A DNA stretch of 64,000 nt. Origin: Ophioderma brevispina. Its lineage: Eukaryota; Echinodermata; Ophiuroidea; Amphilepidida; Ophiodermatidae. Made by a program: the position numbers and the translations under genes. Each line of letters begins with the position of its first letter. Within the stretch, counting starts at the first letter, position 1. Of the stretch, positions 24,176 through 35,612 are shown one piece after another. The notes beneath the pieces were generated by a model. The model was not told where the DNA came from. It made no database searches and worked only from the letters and a program-made list of their open reading frames with translations. The DNA is taken from NCBI GenBank assembly GCA_023653785.1, contig JAMKCH010002894.1, positions 34,321 through 98,320 of the forward strand, written 5' to 3'.

Positions 24176-24183
24176 GATAGAAC

Positions 24184-25002
24184 GCCCGAAAGACTCAAAG
24201 CTCCTTTTTGAACCACAAGTTGCACTTTATGGAGTTTTCAATGGGCATTTGCAGTGATACTGCAACACTAACGCGAGGAACAAAATCAGTATTTTAAGTA
24301 GGATTGCCTCATTAATGCAGTAGGAAACGCCATTTATTAAAAATCAATACACACGGATTCTCGCGTTGTACCATACAGAACATTCCAAATTCTTGTGCAA
24401 ATTATACTAAGCGTGCCTTCTATCACTTGTTTTTGTGAATGTTTTACGTTTAAATGTTCTGGAAATGATAAACGTTTGAAGTCATACACAAAATGCGTAC
24501 CTGAGAGTGATCTAATAAATCCTTTATGCGAAATGACGCACAACTTTGTTTATTCAGTATTCAAATTAAGTCAAGTACACTGCATTTACAATGCCTAGAT
24601 CAAAGAGAGAGTTTATCTCGACACAAAATGATTAGAGCAAAGACAATCGCAATGCAATACGATTCAGTAAGTGCACTTTCCACCAAATAAAAGTTCAAGG
24701 TTTTCAAAATATTCGACTTCTCTTTTTTTTTTTAAATTAGCTCTTACGATTGAGTGTCATACGAGCGTATATAAACAAACGTGATGCGGTCGAAATAAAT
24801 GAGTAGTTTGTCGCTATCGCTGGTTCGAAATACAACCAAATATAGAGTTGTTCAAATTCAGTGGAATTATATTGTTTTTAACTATGCTAACTTGACGATA
24901 TTTATGGAACTATAAGTCTACACTACACTGGTGATTTTAGGTGCCCTTACAAAGAAGACTAAGTATCAGAACACTTTACAAAAGAAAACAAGGAGAAACA
25001 AT
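24184..25002. other. No supported gene; probable 3' UTR of the next element at its end
   Basis: No recognisable frame. The last 100 bases or so may be the 3' untranslated end of the minus-strand retrotransposon fragment that follows. Confidence 0.4.
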
Positions 25003-25340
25003 TCACAAATCAAACAAATAAGTTTTGAGCTGTGATTTGAAGGTTGCCATTGAAGCTGCATGACGAATGTAATATGGAAGGTGGTTCCAAAGTTTTGGTA
25101 CAGCAGCATAGAAACCATTTGCACCTGCAACAGTACGAGTGAATGGAATGGTTAAGAGTCTTGTATCCTGAGAAGATCGTAGTCCAGGGCGTGTGGGAAC
25201 ATATTGAATGATGAGATCAGTTAGGTATGATGGAACATTATCAGAATCTGTGAAACATTTGCAGACAATTGTCAGAACCTTGAAATGAATTCTTTTTTGA
25301 ATGGTAAGCCAGTGCAATTCATGAATGAGTGGCGACACAT
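25003..25340 (-). pseudogene. 3' end of a non-LTR retrotransposon ORF2 (C-terminal RT region)
   Basis: An open frame of 111 codons on the minus strand matches the characteristic C-terminus of CR1/L2/Jockey-like reverse transcriptases. Motifs in order are HELHWLTIQKRIHFKV, VPSYLTDLI, RPGLRSSQD, AVPKLWNHLPYYIR and FKSQLKTYLFDL before the stop. The start methionine is not a real start, because KYDHVSPLIHELHWL reads in frame upstream and the catalytic RT core is missing. This is the usual 5'-truncated insertion. The open frame suggests a relatively young copy. Confidence 0.9.
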
Positions 25341-26570
25341 GATCATATTTTCTGCAAGGAGAAAAAATTTACAAATCTTATGATGGGCTTTTCTACAAGG
25401 TAAAGCTCTGAAAATGGCCCATGAAATAAAATTAAAAACTGAATTTTATCTTTGTTCAACAAATCACTCTTTTGCTTCCTCGCATCACATTATTTTCAAC
25501 AAGAATCAATATTGAAAAGATGAACAACAACAACAACAATTTTTTTAAAAAAACCCAAATAATTAAAAATGAAATAAAATTAGATTTGTATGCATGCGTG
25601 TGGTTGATTGTGTATGTGGTGTTGCCAATATGTGTGGGGCGGATCTGTGTAGGATGTGTGTGCGTGCGAGAGTGAGCACGTACGCGTGTCTGTATGTGTG
25701 TGTTTAAAGTGCCTGTTTCTGGATTGATTGGACAAATCATATTAAGGCAGTAAACATTTTGCTTTCATTTATTTTAGGTGATATAAGATGCATTATGCGC
25801 ATTATATATGCGAATGGGATTTGATGCGCAAACATTCTTTGACATTTTGAGACTAATATTGAACGATTGAAAATCGAAAAGCTAATGCGAGAAAAACAAA
25901 AATAATAATACCTTTTGTGGTATATTTTAACATTTACAGACTCAGTTCCTTCTATCTAATTACAAGTTTATATTTTTGTAAACATTTTAGTAAAGCTGCA
26001 AAGACATAGATCAATAATCAAGATTACTTACAATTGTTACAAATGTATAGTTACGTCAAGGACAATTGTAGAAAGGTGCTTTAGAAATAGCAATTGACAT
26101 ATTTATAGAAAAAGAAAAATGTACTTCGATTGCTTACAATCCAATGCATGGATGGCTTTTTAAAAACAAAGATGTTTAAAGCAAATAAAGGGAGAGTAAA
26201 AAATCTACCCTGATTTTTCGGCCATTTTGTATCTTTAAGATGGTAATTTTTAGCATTACTGCAGCTTTTGCACATGAGGACATGTGCAATTACTTTTTAA
26301 TTTATCAATCAAACATCATGATATGTGTTGGATTGTTCGTAGTTTTCCACTGCTTTTTGTTCTTTTCCCATTCTGTGCTTTTTGTGGTTTTGGGGGGGCA
26401 AGTAGTGTTGCTTGTTTGTTTGTTTGGTTTTGTTTGGTTTTGTTTTAGTGTTTGTTAGTTTGTTTGTAAACGCTACTATACGTTGTCTGTGCCTTTTCTT
26501 GTTTCATCTATAATGGTTTGAAACGTCAAAAAATCCAAATCACTTTTATTATTCTTAATAAAATTCCAAG
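25341..26570. other. No supported gene; T/G simple sequence
   Basis: Contains a TG-rich run at about 25590-25710 and a TTTGTTTGG run at about 26400-26460. No recognisable frame. Confidence 0.5.
25655..25710 (+). repeat. TG-rich microsatellite
   Basis: Interrupted TGTGTGCG/TGTCTGTATGTGTG repeat, probably a decayed (TG)n. Confidence 0.7.
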
Positions 26571-27800
26571 GGAACGTGTTCAACATCTATATCTCCTGTT
26601 CAACACTATACCAACGACCAGGAACCTGTCGTCGTTTTACCTATGCAGCAGTGGAGTACCGATGTAGTCGTCCCGCCAGAGGGGGCAAAATTCTTAAGTC
26701 GTCCCTGTGATTTGCTGCAATTAAGTCTGAATTTGACCAAATGCGCGAAAATTGCCGAATTTACTTTCATTTTGCCCAAATTTAGGATGTATTTGGTTAA
26801 AATTCCCCGAAAAACAGGGATGAAAATTGATATTTTGGCTCAGAGGGTGCAACTCCCCCACCCCCCCCCCCCCCCCCGCCACCGGTCGGTACGCCACTGC
26901 TATGCAGACGATCTTGGAATTAGCGCACAAGATGCAGACTTCACAGCTGTCGAAGAGAGACTCTCCAAAATTTTGGATGAACTCACTCCTTATTATGAGA
27001 AAAAACACCTACGTGCAAATCCATCCAACTTGACACAGGTGTGTGCTTTCCATTTGCGCAACCGTGAAGCGTAAAGTAACCTGGTCTGAAACACTGCTGG
27101 AACACTGTGATAATCCTGTCTACCTAGAAGTTACCGCACTCTCTCTTATAAGACCCACGTCAAGAAGACGAAGAATAAAGTATGTTCACGCAATGGCATC
27201 GTTAACAAACTCACTGGCACAAGATGGGTGCTCACCCACATACCCTAAGATCGAGGCACTTGCCCTGTGCTACTCATGTGCAGAATAGGCCTACCCTGTA
27301 TGGAAACGATCAGTCCATGCAAAGAAGCTTGATCCACCGTTAAATTCCTCCTGCCGGCTTATCACAGGATGTTTTCGTCCAACTCTAACGGAGAACTCAT
27401 TATACATCGTAGCAGGAATTGCTCCACCAGACATCCGTCGTAGTGTAGCGAGCATGCTAGAGCGTAGCTGCCAAGTATCTAATGTGAAGCACTCTATGTA
27501 GAAATCTATTGGTATTGAACCTGGAGAGCATCTTCCACCTGTACCTGACTCCTCTTGGGCTGAATGGCGATGTCTCAACAGATTAGATTGAGAACCAGAA
27601 TCGGTAAGGTTCCCTTGCAGAAGTAGGACTACCTGGAAGCAGATCAGGACACTACCTGTGGTTGTAGAACAGCACCACAGACAGTGGAACATCTCTTGGT
27701 CTGCCAACTGTTGGAGCAACAATGCACAGACAAGGACCTTGCGGTATTCAGTGAAGCATCCAGACATTGTACCCATCTCTGGCTGGATCATATTTGAGAA
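26571..27800 (+). pseudogene. Non-LTR retrotransposon RT relic, interrupted at YADD
   Basis: Upstream of a MITE, VFNIYIS can be read near 26577-26597. Downstream the frame resumes with YADDLGISAQDADF (from about 26901), then YYEKKHLRANPS, VCAFHLRNREA, KRKVTWSETLLEHCDNPVYL (27064-27125), ALCYSCAE, then KLDPPLNSSCRLITG and AGIAPPDIRRSVAS. It ends in a Cys/His-like block, CGCRTAPQTVEHLLVCQLL (about 27660-27715), and a stop after WLDHI at 27794. This order is the Jockey-like RT 'palm-thumb' plus C-terminal segment. Frameshifts near 27030, 27140 and 27280 and several stops make it dead. The long minus frame at 27291-27791 is a shadow of it. Confidence 0.9.
26649..26899. mobile_element. hAT-type MITE inserted into the RT relic (251 bp)
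   Basis: The left end CAGTGGAGTACCGA and the right end TCGGTACGCCACTG are inverted copies. The element is flanked by perfect 8-bp repeats CTATGCAG (26641-26648 and 26900-26907). The interior includes a C-run at about 26862-26877. CAGTG ends and the 8-bp duplication fit hAT. Removing the element and one duplication restores continuity of the host YADD region, so the joint is read directly. Confidence 0.92.
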
Positions 27801-28139
27801 CTACTGTGTTTGCATACGATAAGAAGAATGATTTTAAATGTTATCTATGTTTTATTTTGTGTGATATTGGTTTTGGAGGACCACTCAGGTACAAGCATAA
27901 TTACATCGATCAGACAAAATATCATCTTCTTCTCTCACAAGTGTGTTGCCGACGCTCGTCAAACCTTTTTTTAAAGCTCCAGTATAGTATCTGGCAGGCC
28001 GCAATAATATAAAGTAATGCAAGCATATATCCTTGACAAAATAAAAAAATACATTTAGGGTCGTGTTAGTCGGAGAAGCTAGTATCAAAATGTGAAGATA
28101 CACTTGACGTATCTATCAAAAGAGATCCCATTGAGAGTT

Positions 28140-28290
28140 TTCCATAGCAAATAAAACCGACAGAAATGGACAGAAAATGACAACACAATGGCCAACGGAG
28201 CCCCTTTAATACAATTATTTGCTATTAACATCAAAACGAACCATTCAATTGAGATTTTAAAATAATTGGGATGATACCTAATGAATCATA
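28140..28290 (+). repeat. Dispersed repeat R1, weak third copy
   Basis: GACAGAAAATGACAACACAATGGCC, ACATCAAAACG.ACC and AATGAATCATAAA follow the order of blocks in 2930-3185. Similarity is patchy and the call is tentative. Confidence 0.4.
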
Positions 28291-30126
28291 AACAAAACTT
28301 AGGAGACTAGAACAAAGAAACGCACCTTTAAGAAAATTAAAAGTACTACTAATATAAAAAAAACATTCCTACATGAGGCAGGACTTTATCGTAATCACGT
28401 GATTTTTGCGGAGATCCTTTCAAGAAAACATTCACTTTGAACGTTTTTCTTTCAAACTCTGGTATGTATTAAATTAATCTGGTTTGAGATTGAAAAGGTA
28501 AAAACATTTAATTCTTCCACACAGGATTAGCGATACTTAGCAGGTGTAATTCGTGATACAACAAGATTAGCAATTTTATGAATCACTATAAATGAGAAAA
28601 TCCCAATCCCATGCCATTGTCGGGATAATCAAACACGACTAACTATAAAGGTAAATCAAAATCTTTAGTTCCATAATCAATCAATACCAGATGACAATGA
28701 TATGGGGGTTTTTTACCGAAAGGTCAAGAACACCAGAAATTGTCACACAACTTTAAACAGCACTGATATAAGCAAATTGGGTTACACATTAACATTCTAA
28801 GAGTAACGAACACCAATCCTAACACAGATGGACGAAAGACGCGGCATACAGCCCAAAAGAGGTTATTATAAATGATAAGGGATTGTTTTGAATTGGTTTC
28901 AAAAGGTTTAACTGATTTTGAATTGTTTTGTTAGATATTCTCATTATGACCAGAAAAAGCTTTTCGATATTGCGCATGAACTTCAAGATATTTAAAGTAG
29001 GGTATCAAATACACTTGGTAATTGTTTAGAAGTTTATAAACAAAAACACCCAATTCTAGTTTATAGCTATCACACATATTTATAATATTTTAACAGATAA
29101 TTATTAGGGGCTTTAATGATTTCTTTGGTAACTGTCCGATATTATTCTCACGGCCCATTTTTTGGAGTTTGAATACGTTTTCTCAATATTTCTAAAGGTA
29201 TTTCCCAATAAGCAAGCGTACAGTATGTACAGTATGTAATATACGTCCTTGAATAAATAAAACTTGCTAAGATCTCCACAGTTTCGTGAATAGTTTTAGT
29301 AAGATCATTCCATGTTCAGCTTTCATACATAATTACTCCTAGAAATGTTTGGTCTCTGTTATATTCTCTAACGCTTGACCATCCAAATAATGACTTATAA
29401 GGTTATTTATTTGTGTATTTGTTTGTTTTCCACGGGCCTATACATGGGCGACGTGTTTTAAACATGGAATAAATCATAGAATTAATGTCAATTTCTGTTA
29501 ATTTTTTTCTAAAAAAAGTGTTCAATGTAAAACATGATTTTTTTTCAATGTATGACTACACTGCGAATTTTCAATATACACGAAATATGGATAAAGTGAA
29601 ATTCCAAACCCTTCCATCAAGGGTTTCTGAAATAATACCTTCACCATTTCCAAACACAGTATGATCATTTCTAACTGGAGTAATGGAATTGTCTTTCCCT
29701 CCTCTGTGGATGATGCGAGGTTTTTCAATATGAGCAGTAGACAACTATAAAATTAGTATTTCATAACTTGTGAATTACGACATTTAAAGGATGCAACTCC
29801 ATATTCAATATTGGCAAATTCAAGAGTTATAACTTCATTAAACTGATAAAATAAAGAGCAATTTATTGAAAAACTCAATATAAATATGTTCAACTGCATG
29901 ATTTTCAATGACGTACTCAAAAAGCACCCAGAACCTTATTTACGTTAATCTAAAATCATGTCATTTTTCCCCGATGTTAATTTCCGAAGAGTGCATATTG
30001 AGAGAAGTTTGAAGATCTTTGGTGTGTGAACATCAAATGATAACATAACTAAGGTCACGCCTGCATTTTGTTAATGGTTACTGTTCTCAATACCCTGCAT
30101 TTTTAAGAAAAATTGGGATACAGCGA

Positions 30127-30150
30127 TTGTGTGTGTGTGTGTGTGTGTGT
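30127..30150 (+). repeat. (GT)n microsatellite
   Basis: About eleven uninterrupted GT units. A related CA-rich stretch lies at 30180-30200 and a CACACACACATATATGCGTG run at about 30333-30352. Confidence 0.95.
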
Positions 30151-31754
30151 ATAAAACTAAACAATATGAAAAAACAAATATACACATACACACACATACG
30201 TGTATGAAACCTCTGATGCATCAAAGAGCCGCCTTTTGTTATGACGAGGACCATTGTCTAAAAGAATTTCTTTTGTCTTTGGTCCTCTGAAATATAATGT
30301 ATGGTACACCTAGTATATACACACATTCAAGCTCACACACACATATATGCGTGCGCGCACGCCACGCAGCAAAAATACGATGCTGTACTAAATTTATATT
30401 ACAATCATTTGCAAAGTTCATTGGGACACTCGCGCTTATTGATATAGGCAGCTATTGTGAGGTAAGTAGCCTTACACGCTACACGGGACTCTTTTCAACG
30501 CCTACTGATTATCTTTTCCTCATCTCTCCCAAACTATATTGAAGTTAAGATTTATACCAAGTTTCGATTGTCTGGCAACATTGCAGTCCAACGCACTAAA
30601 GCATCCCAACAGTTTCACAAAGGTTTGTAGTTAAGAATTTTAGTTATATGTACGTCTGTAACTTTATCAAATTATAAAACTACATAATTAGCTAAGAACA
30701 ATAACAGAAATGCAATGAAATTTAACTAATTAATCTGAAGTGTATATAGAGCTTGTTCTGAAAAAAGGGTCCAATCGGTACTGTTTTGAAAGAAAAAAGG
30801 AGGCAGGAGATTAGTATATGTTTTGTAACTCTCAAAGGAAGGCACCCAAGCATGAATGCGGACTCTAATATATATTTCACGAACTATCAACTTGTTCTAG
30901 TGCACCGATTTACCATGGACTAAAGTTGAACGGAAGATTATTTATCAGACATTAAGCGACAATGGAAAACAAAATCAATCTGAAGTAGCACGCAATACCT
31001 TATTTTGCGAATCCAACCGGTAAGCTTAGGTTTTCGATCTCAGATCGTGAATAATACAACGGTAGCAAATTAGATATTTTGAGTATCGCATTGTGTTGGA
31101 TGTAACTTTTAATCAAAGCAACCTAATTGGACCAACTGAAAATCATTGTGTAGCCTTAACAATCAAGTAAATTTTTAATGCTGCTTTCTCTTTTCTCAAA
31201 GCAGTACCGAACCACTTGTTGAGTTATTAATGGGATAGGCAGTACAGAAAACAAGTTGTGTTACTGTGTGTTTATACACGTGTCCTGATTGAAGAGTTGT
31301 AATGCTTGCGAAATACAAGTTGTTATGGTCAACTAAAACAACAAATTGTGTTTACAATTGAAAAATCATGCATATAAAAATTCATATTTTATTTTAGGAA
31401 ACTACCAATGTAGTGTCTTTATAACCACTGAAGTTAAAAATGTTTAGTTTATTAATTCCGTCCAATATCAGGCGATATAAAAAACAATACAACGTCCTTC
31501 ATTTTTTTTACGATTTCATCTGTGGTGATTTAATTACAGCTAAATTTAACAGAAGTGGAAAGATTTGGGAAGTTGGGAATTGATACATCACCTATAGGTG
31601 CAGTGATTAAGCTATTGCTGTCATGAGAAGAAGGAGGAGGAAGTAATGGTATGAAATGACATATTATTGTGTCATATAAAGTCACGAAGATACTTTACTT
31701 CAAATAACACTACATCTTTATACACTATTATATCATATTGCACGTTAGGAAAGA

Positions 31755-31895
31755 ATACGGTTTTAGAAGCAGGAAGAACCTGGAGTAAAACATGAAATCG
31801 CAGGCTCCACCCCACCAAAGTTCGAACCTGGAACTGGAACCACTGTGGTGCGGGGCACCGGAAGACTCACTGCGCCAGCCCGACGCCCCTATTTA
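31755..31895 (-). mobile_element. tRNA-derived SINE-like head
   Basis: Read on minus, GGGGCGTCGGGCTGGCGCAG contains an A-box-like TGGCGCAGTGAGTC (31863-31876). It is followed by a B box GGTTCGAAC (31820-31828) and then a short body. The spacing suggests a class II (long variable arm) tRNA ancestor. It lacks acceptor-stem pairing, so it is not a functional tRNA. Confidence 0.65.
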
Positions 31896-33782
31896 TGAAT
31901 GGTAAACGCAAAACTAATCCTCATTGATCTTTAGTGAGTGTTGCTGAAATTTCACCAAAAGTTGGTTTTGATATCTAAACATGAACAATATTCCTACACA
32001 GAGTAGGATTCAATTGTAATCAAGTGTAGAAAATTTGTGTTGTTTTACAAAAAATATAATTTATACGTCAAGAATTTTTACTTTGATGTCAACCAATACA
32101 TTTAAGGTTAACGTACTAAATCTGAAGTCTAATTTTACTAAATGCATTTCTTATGCCAAAATGGTTGAAAGAAATGAAAAGACTAAATTTGTAGCAAATT
32201 AAATTTTATTCTTTTAATGTAGCCTACAATTTATGTCAATATATCAAAACCATTATAAGGCCCTTCAATAAACACTTTTAAAATACATTTGCTGGAAAAT
32301 GTTGTGGTTCGTCTGAAGATATTCTGGTGTCTGGTGGGCGAAATCATTGATAAATGTGCAAAGTGTTCGGCGACAGGTCAAGTATTACAAACTGTACGTT
32401 TGTTTATTTACCCTAAAGAAACTGCAGCAGAATCTAGAGATTATGTGTATCTCACATAAAGGGATAAAGAAATCTTCGGTTGAAAATGTTGAGGCAGTCC
32501 AGACGGAGATCAACAGCGATTTGCTATAATTTTACCCATTGGAATACTTTTAGATCTTTACAAATTGTATTCATTTTCTGCCTAGCAGTTCTTTGTACAC
32601 GTGTATTGTTCATTTTCTCTAGCGTGAAAAAATCTAATTATTTCAATTAACCGAATGCTTTAGCGCACAGCACGGTATGCTTATCTCGTGTGTGAAAAAA
32701 ATGACAAGTTTCGTCCTTGTCATTTGAAAAATAGATTAATTTCTGAAAATTACTTTTTAAAAAAGAGTTTTTCAAAATTACTATTTTTTACTAAAAAATG
32801 AGATTAGGAACATTTAAGTTCTTCATGTGCACATGGAAGTGTGTTAATATATTGGTGCTAGCCTTTGTTTTAGCGATTACATGTGCACTGAAAGTCCGGT
32901 AGCCACCCTATTACAACCCGTTATAACCTGGCATGGCGAATCGAGCAGAAAGTCGAAATGAAGCTGAAGGTTTGTATACTGTCTGATACAGGCTGCATGT
33001 TCTTTTGTTTGGTCTTCACCTGGACAGCCAGTCTGCATGCCCTTTTGTGTTCTGTTATTCTTCATTGTCTATGGCACATTCCATTGCTGCCAACCTAACT
33101 GCCCGCTGGCTCAACCATGAACATTAAATCCACGAGACGAAACTGACAACAATGCGACTTTCCGCTTAGTGCCTCGTGCCATGTTGCATTATGATTCTTT
33201 TAAGCTCATACACGACACCTCATGCAAGTTATTCCTAATATATTTGGTACTACGGGAGTGTTTTTGCCCTGTGCTTTATTTTAATAGTTAAATTTCATTT
33301 TACTCAAATATGTACAGTCAATTATTTCCTCGTTCGTATTGCATTTGTTTCGGTTAGTTTACTTATTAGAATATGACAGCCGTATTGGTGTTATGGTTTC
33401 ACGGTGGCTCATATTCTTTACCTGACTACCAATCTTTTGTCATGTTAGCTGGCGCCATGCAAAAGGGTATTGTACAGCAAGGCCAGCTGCTGGCCTTACG
33501 TGTTCCTTCACTCTCATTTAATTCTGGTTAAATCTTAATAAATAATCTTATCTGATTCGGAAATCTAATGGTGACAAATCTATCATAGGTCATGTCCCTT
33601 CTGATCTCATTTTGCATGCATTGGCACCAATTAAATAGGACTATTCGGTACAAATCCAACGTGATTTAACCTATATCCTGTGATATTATGAAAATTGGCA
33701 TGCCTTTGGCTTTCTAAATCCTTTGTTTGTTTGTTTTTGAAAATGTCAAAATTATTTTCCTAGGCACATTCAGAATATCAAC
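31896..33782. other. No supported gene or repeat
   Basis: AT-rich sequence with short meaningless frames only. Confidence 0.5.
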
Positions 33783-34107
33783 ATGCATTTTAAATGAGTC
33801 AACCAAGCATAGTCCTTTGTCGGTGTTTTCTTAGATGGCTTCCCAAATGACCTGCACATTTAGAAGGCCATCCTCTAAAGCCACAGATTTATATGTTACA
33901 ACGTATACAGAATTGGCGAAAGAGTTGAAATACCCAGTGCTAATAAGATTACTCGTGTTGATTAACCTTTCCACGCTGTTATATACTGTATATAGTGGTT
34001 TGTGCTGGCTACCCAAATATTTGGAAAGCTATCCCAAATAATTTGGGAAGCCCTCTAAAAATGATACTGACTAGGACTAGGTTTGTTTGGACTCATTTGA
34101 ATGCAAT
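33783..34107. mobile_element. Foldback element FB-C, about 325 bp
   Basis: The left arm ATGCATTTTAAATGAGTC..CATAGTCCTTTGTC..GATGGCTTCCCAAAT is mirrored by the right arm, ATTTGGGAAGCC..GACTAGGACTAGGTTTG..GACTCATTTGAATGCAAT. CCCAAATATTTGG in the right half is itself palindromic. A partial copy lies at 17110-17209. No coding frame is present. Confidence 0.7.
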
Positions 34108-34653
34108 TTTCCATCTTGGTTTCGAATATGTTCACGAATGCACAATTTTAATTTTTGACAAAATAGTACAACTTTTGATTTTTTGAGGCGACTATAGCCG
34201 TCTGCGCAGGATTAACATTGATGTGACATTGACATGGTCGAAGGTTTGCTAGTTTCGCAATTTGCAATGTAGTAATCCGTTTGAACCGAAAGTGTCAGTT
34301 CACTTCAAGTATTTTTTGGTCATCATGCAACATTCGAGAGACGCAACTCACAGAAGCTGACTGGGTACGCATTGTAATCTGAATGTCAATGAACAAAGCC
34401 AGCCACGCAAACAAGCCAATAGGCAAAAAGCATTACATTTCTAACCAAATGCATGTTTAGCTTTTTAACAATGTGATTTATCCACCCTGGTGCTAATATT
34501 TTATTGGTATGAAACTCACAAACATAACATCTCAAAATAATGCAAATTTGTCTGAAAACATTACAAACTTAAAATGTTGATGTTTTTATCGAATGCGATA
34601 TAAAAACACGGTCAAAAACATCAATGATGTTATATTATATCTGTCCCTGTAGA
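34108..34653. other. No feature seen
   Basis: Unique sequence between FB-C and the tRNA-like palindrome. Confidence 0.45.
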
Positions 34654-34691
34654 TGGCCAGCGCACGATAGTGTTGAAAAATCCCCATATGC

Positions 34692-34761
34692 GCTTGGCCG
34701 GATTCGCACCGGCGACCTCGTAGGACAACGCACGACGCTCTAACCGACTGAGCTATCAAGC
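34692..34761 (-). other. tRNA-like sequence, left arm
   Basis: On minus it reads GCTTGATAGCTCAGTCGGTT, GAGC closing the D stem, a TCGTG/TACGA anticodon stem with an 8-base loop (CGTTGTCC), GGTGCGAATCC in place of the B box, and GCCAAGC closing the acceptor. The oversized anticodon loop and the B-box change argue against a working tRNA. Confidence 0.7.
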
Positions 34762-34991
34762 TGGGTCGTTAGAAGAGCGATAGATATCATCTATAGGTGT
34801 TAGGTTTCGAAAGGCTCCTTCGCTTTCCTATCGGATAGCATCAGAACTGTTAATTTAACTACTAACGATTTTATTGTAAAATATAATCGTATATGTTAAA
34901 TATACCAGTTCTGATGCTATCCGCTAGGAAAGCGAAGTACGCCTTTCGAACCTAACACCCTATAATAATCTATCGCTCTTCACCGACCTCA

Positions 34992-35060
34992 GCTTGATAG
35001 CTCAGTCGGTTAAGCGTCGTGCGTGTAATACGAAGGTCCCGGTTCGAATCCGGCCAAGCG
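34992..35060 (+). other. tRNA-like sequence, right arm
   Basis: GCTTG at the 5' end pairs with CAAGC at the 3' end. The D region is GCTCAGTCGGTTAAGC with one base lost. The anticodon stem TCGTG/TACGA encloses a 7-base loop CGTGTAA, and GGTTCGAATCC is an intact B box. The anticodon position would read TGT (Thr), but the invariant T33 is G. It looks like a tRNA-derived SINE promoter and not a gene for a functional tRNA. Confidence 0.7.
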
Positions 35061-35094
35061 CATATGGGGGTTTTTTCACACTATCGTGCGCGGG

Positions 35095-35501
35095 CACACT
35101 CCAGGGAAAGATTAATAATTAACATCCCTGTCTAACCTGGAGACTAAGTAATTGTTCAACATCAATGTATCAAAACAGCCACAGTGATAAAAGGATACTC
35201 ATTTATAATTCTATGATTAAATCATTACAAGACAGGCTTGAAAATCTCCGCCACACAATTACATTTCTATACTGCCTCCCGGCAACAATTATTTTATTAC
35301 ATTGTTTACTGACTAATAGCATTTTATCTGTGCTCGAAATTGCCATTGGCTTCCTATAATGAAATCATTTTTTATAAAAACAAAATATCTACTTACCAAA
35401 ACTTGCAATGAATGTTCCTGGCTTTATATTATTTTCCAAGCAAAGAAATTCTTTATCACAAATTACTTTCAAAAAGTTTCCACCTTCCTGTCTATTCTTT
35501 A
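35095..35501. other. No feature seen
   Basis: AT-rich unique sequence with no recognisable frame. Confidence 0.45.
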
Positions 35502-35612
35502 ATGATAAAACACCCTCGTACTACGCACCTTCGGTTCGTGATGCTCTTTGGAGAAGTATGCACCGTTTATACGGTGCTTTTATAGAAAGCGTCATAATGA
35601 GGGCGTCTTTTA
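35502..35612. repeat. Inverted repeat / possible MITE
   Basis: TGATAAAACACCCTCGTACTA at the left is mirrored by CATAATGAGGGCGTCTTTTAACATCA at the right. An inner hairpin GCACCG.TTATA.CGGTGC lies near 35560-35576. About 110 bp, of unknown family. Confidence 0.6.

Larger units (their letters stand above)
27801..31754. other. No supported gene over about 4 kb
   Basis: AT-rich sequence with no recognisable exon. The beginning may be 3' UTR of the retrotransposon relic (ATACGATAAGAAGAATGAT). A weak R1 copy (28140-28290) and a GT run (30127-30150) are listed separately. Confidence 0.5.
34654..35094. mobile_element. Roughly 440-bp palindrome with a tRNA-like unit in each arm
   Basis: The left arm (34654-34855) and right arm (about 34899-35094) are close inverted copies over about 200 bp. 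Shared words are CGCACGATAGTGT, CCCCATATGCGCTTGGCCGG, AGCTATCAAGCTG, GAAGAGCGATAGAT, GTGTTAGG.TTCGAAAGG and GCGGATAGCATCAGAACTG. Even the short centre is partly self-complementary (ACGATT..AATCGT). Each arm holds one tRNA-like sequence pointing outwards. Two SINE copies in inverted contact, or a foldback element that captured a tRNA, would both explain it. No target duplication is clear. Confidence 0.88.

Noticed and set aside
27291..27791. 166-codon minus-strand frame
   Set aside because: It is the antisense shadow of the plus-strand reverse-transcriptase relic, which reads with recognisable motifs.
30127..30352. Possible hairpin between GT and CA runs
   Set aside because: Complementarity is only that of simple dinucleotide repeats.
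34992..35060. Functional tRNA-Thr gene
   Set aside because: T33 is replaced by G, the D stem lost a base, and the unit is embedded in a palindromic repeat.
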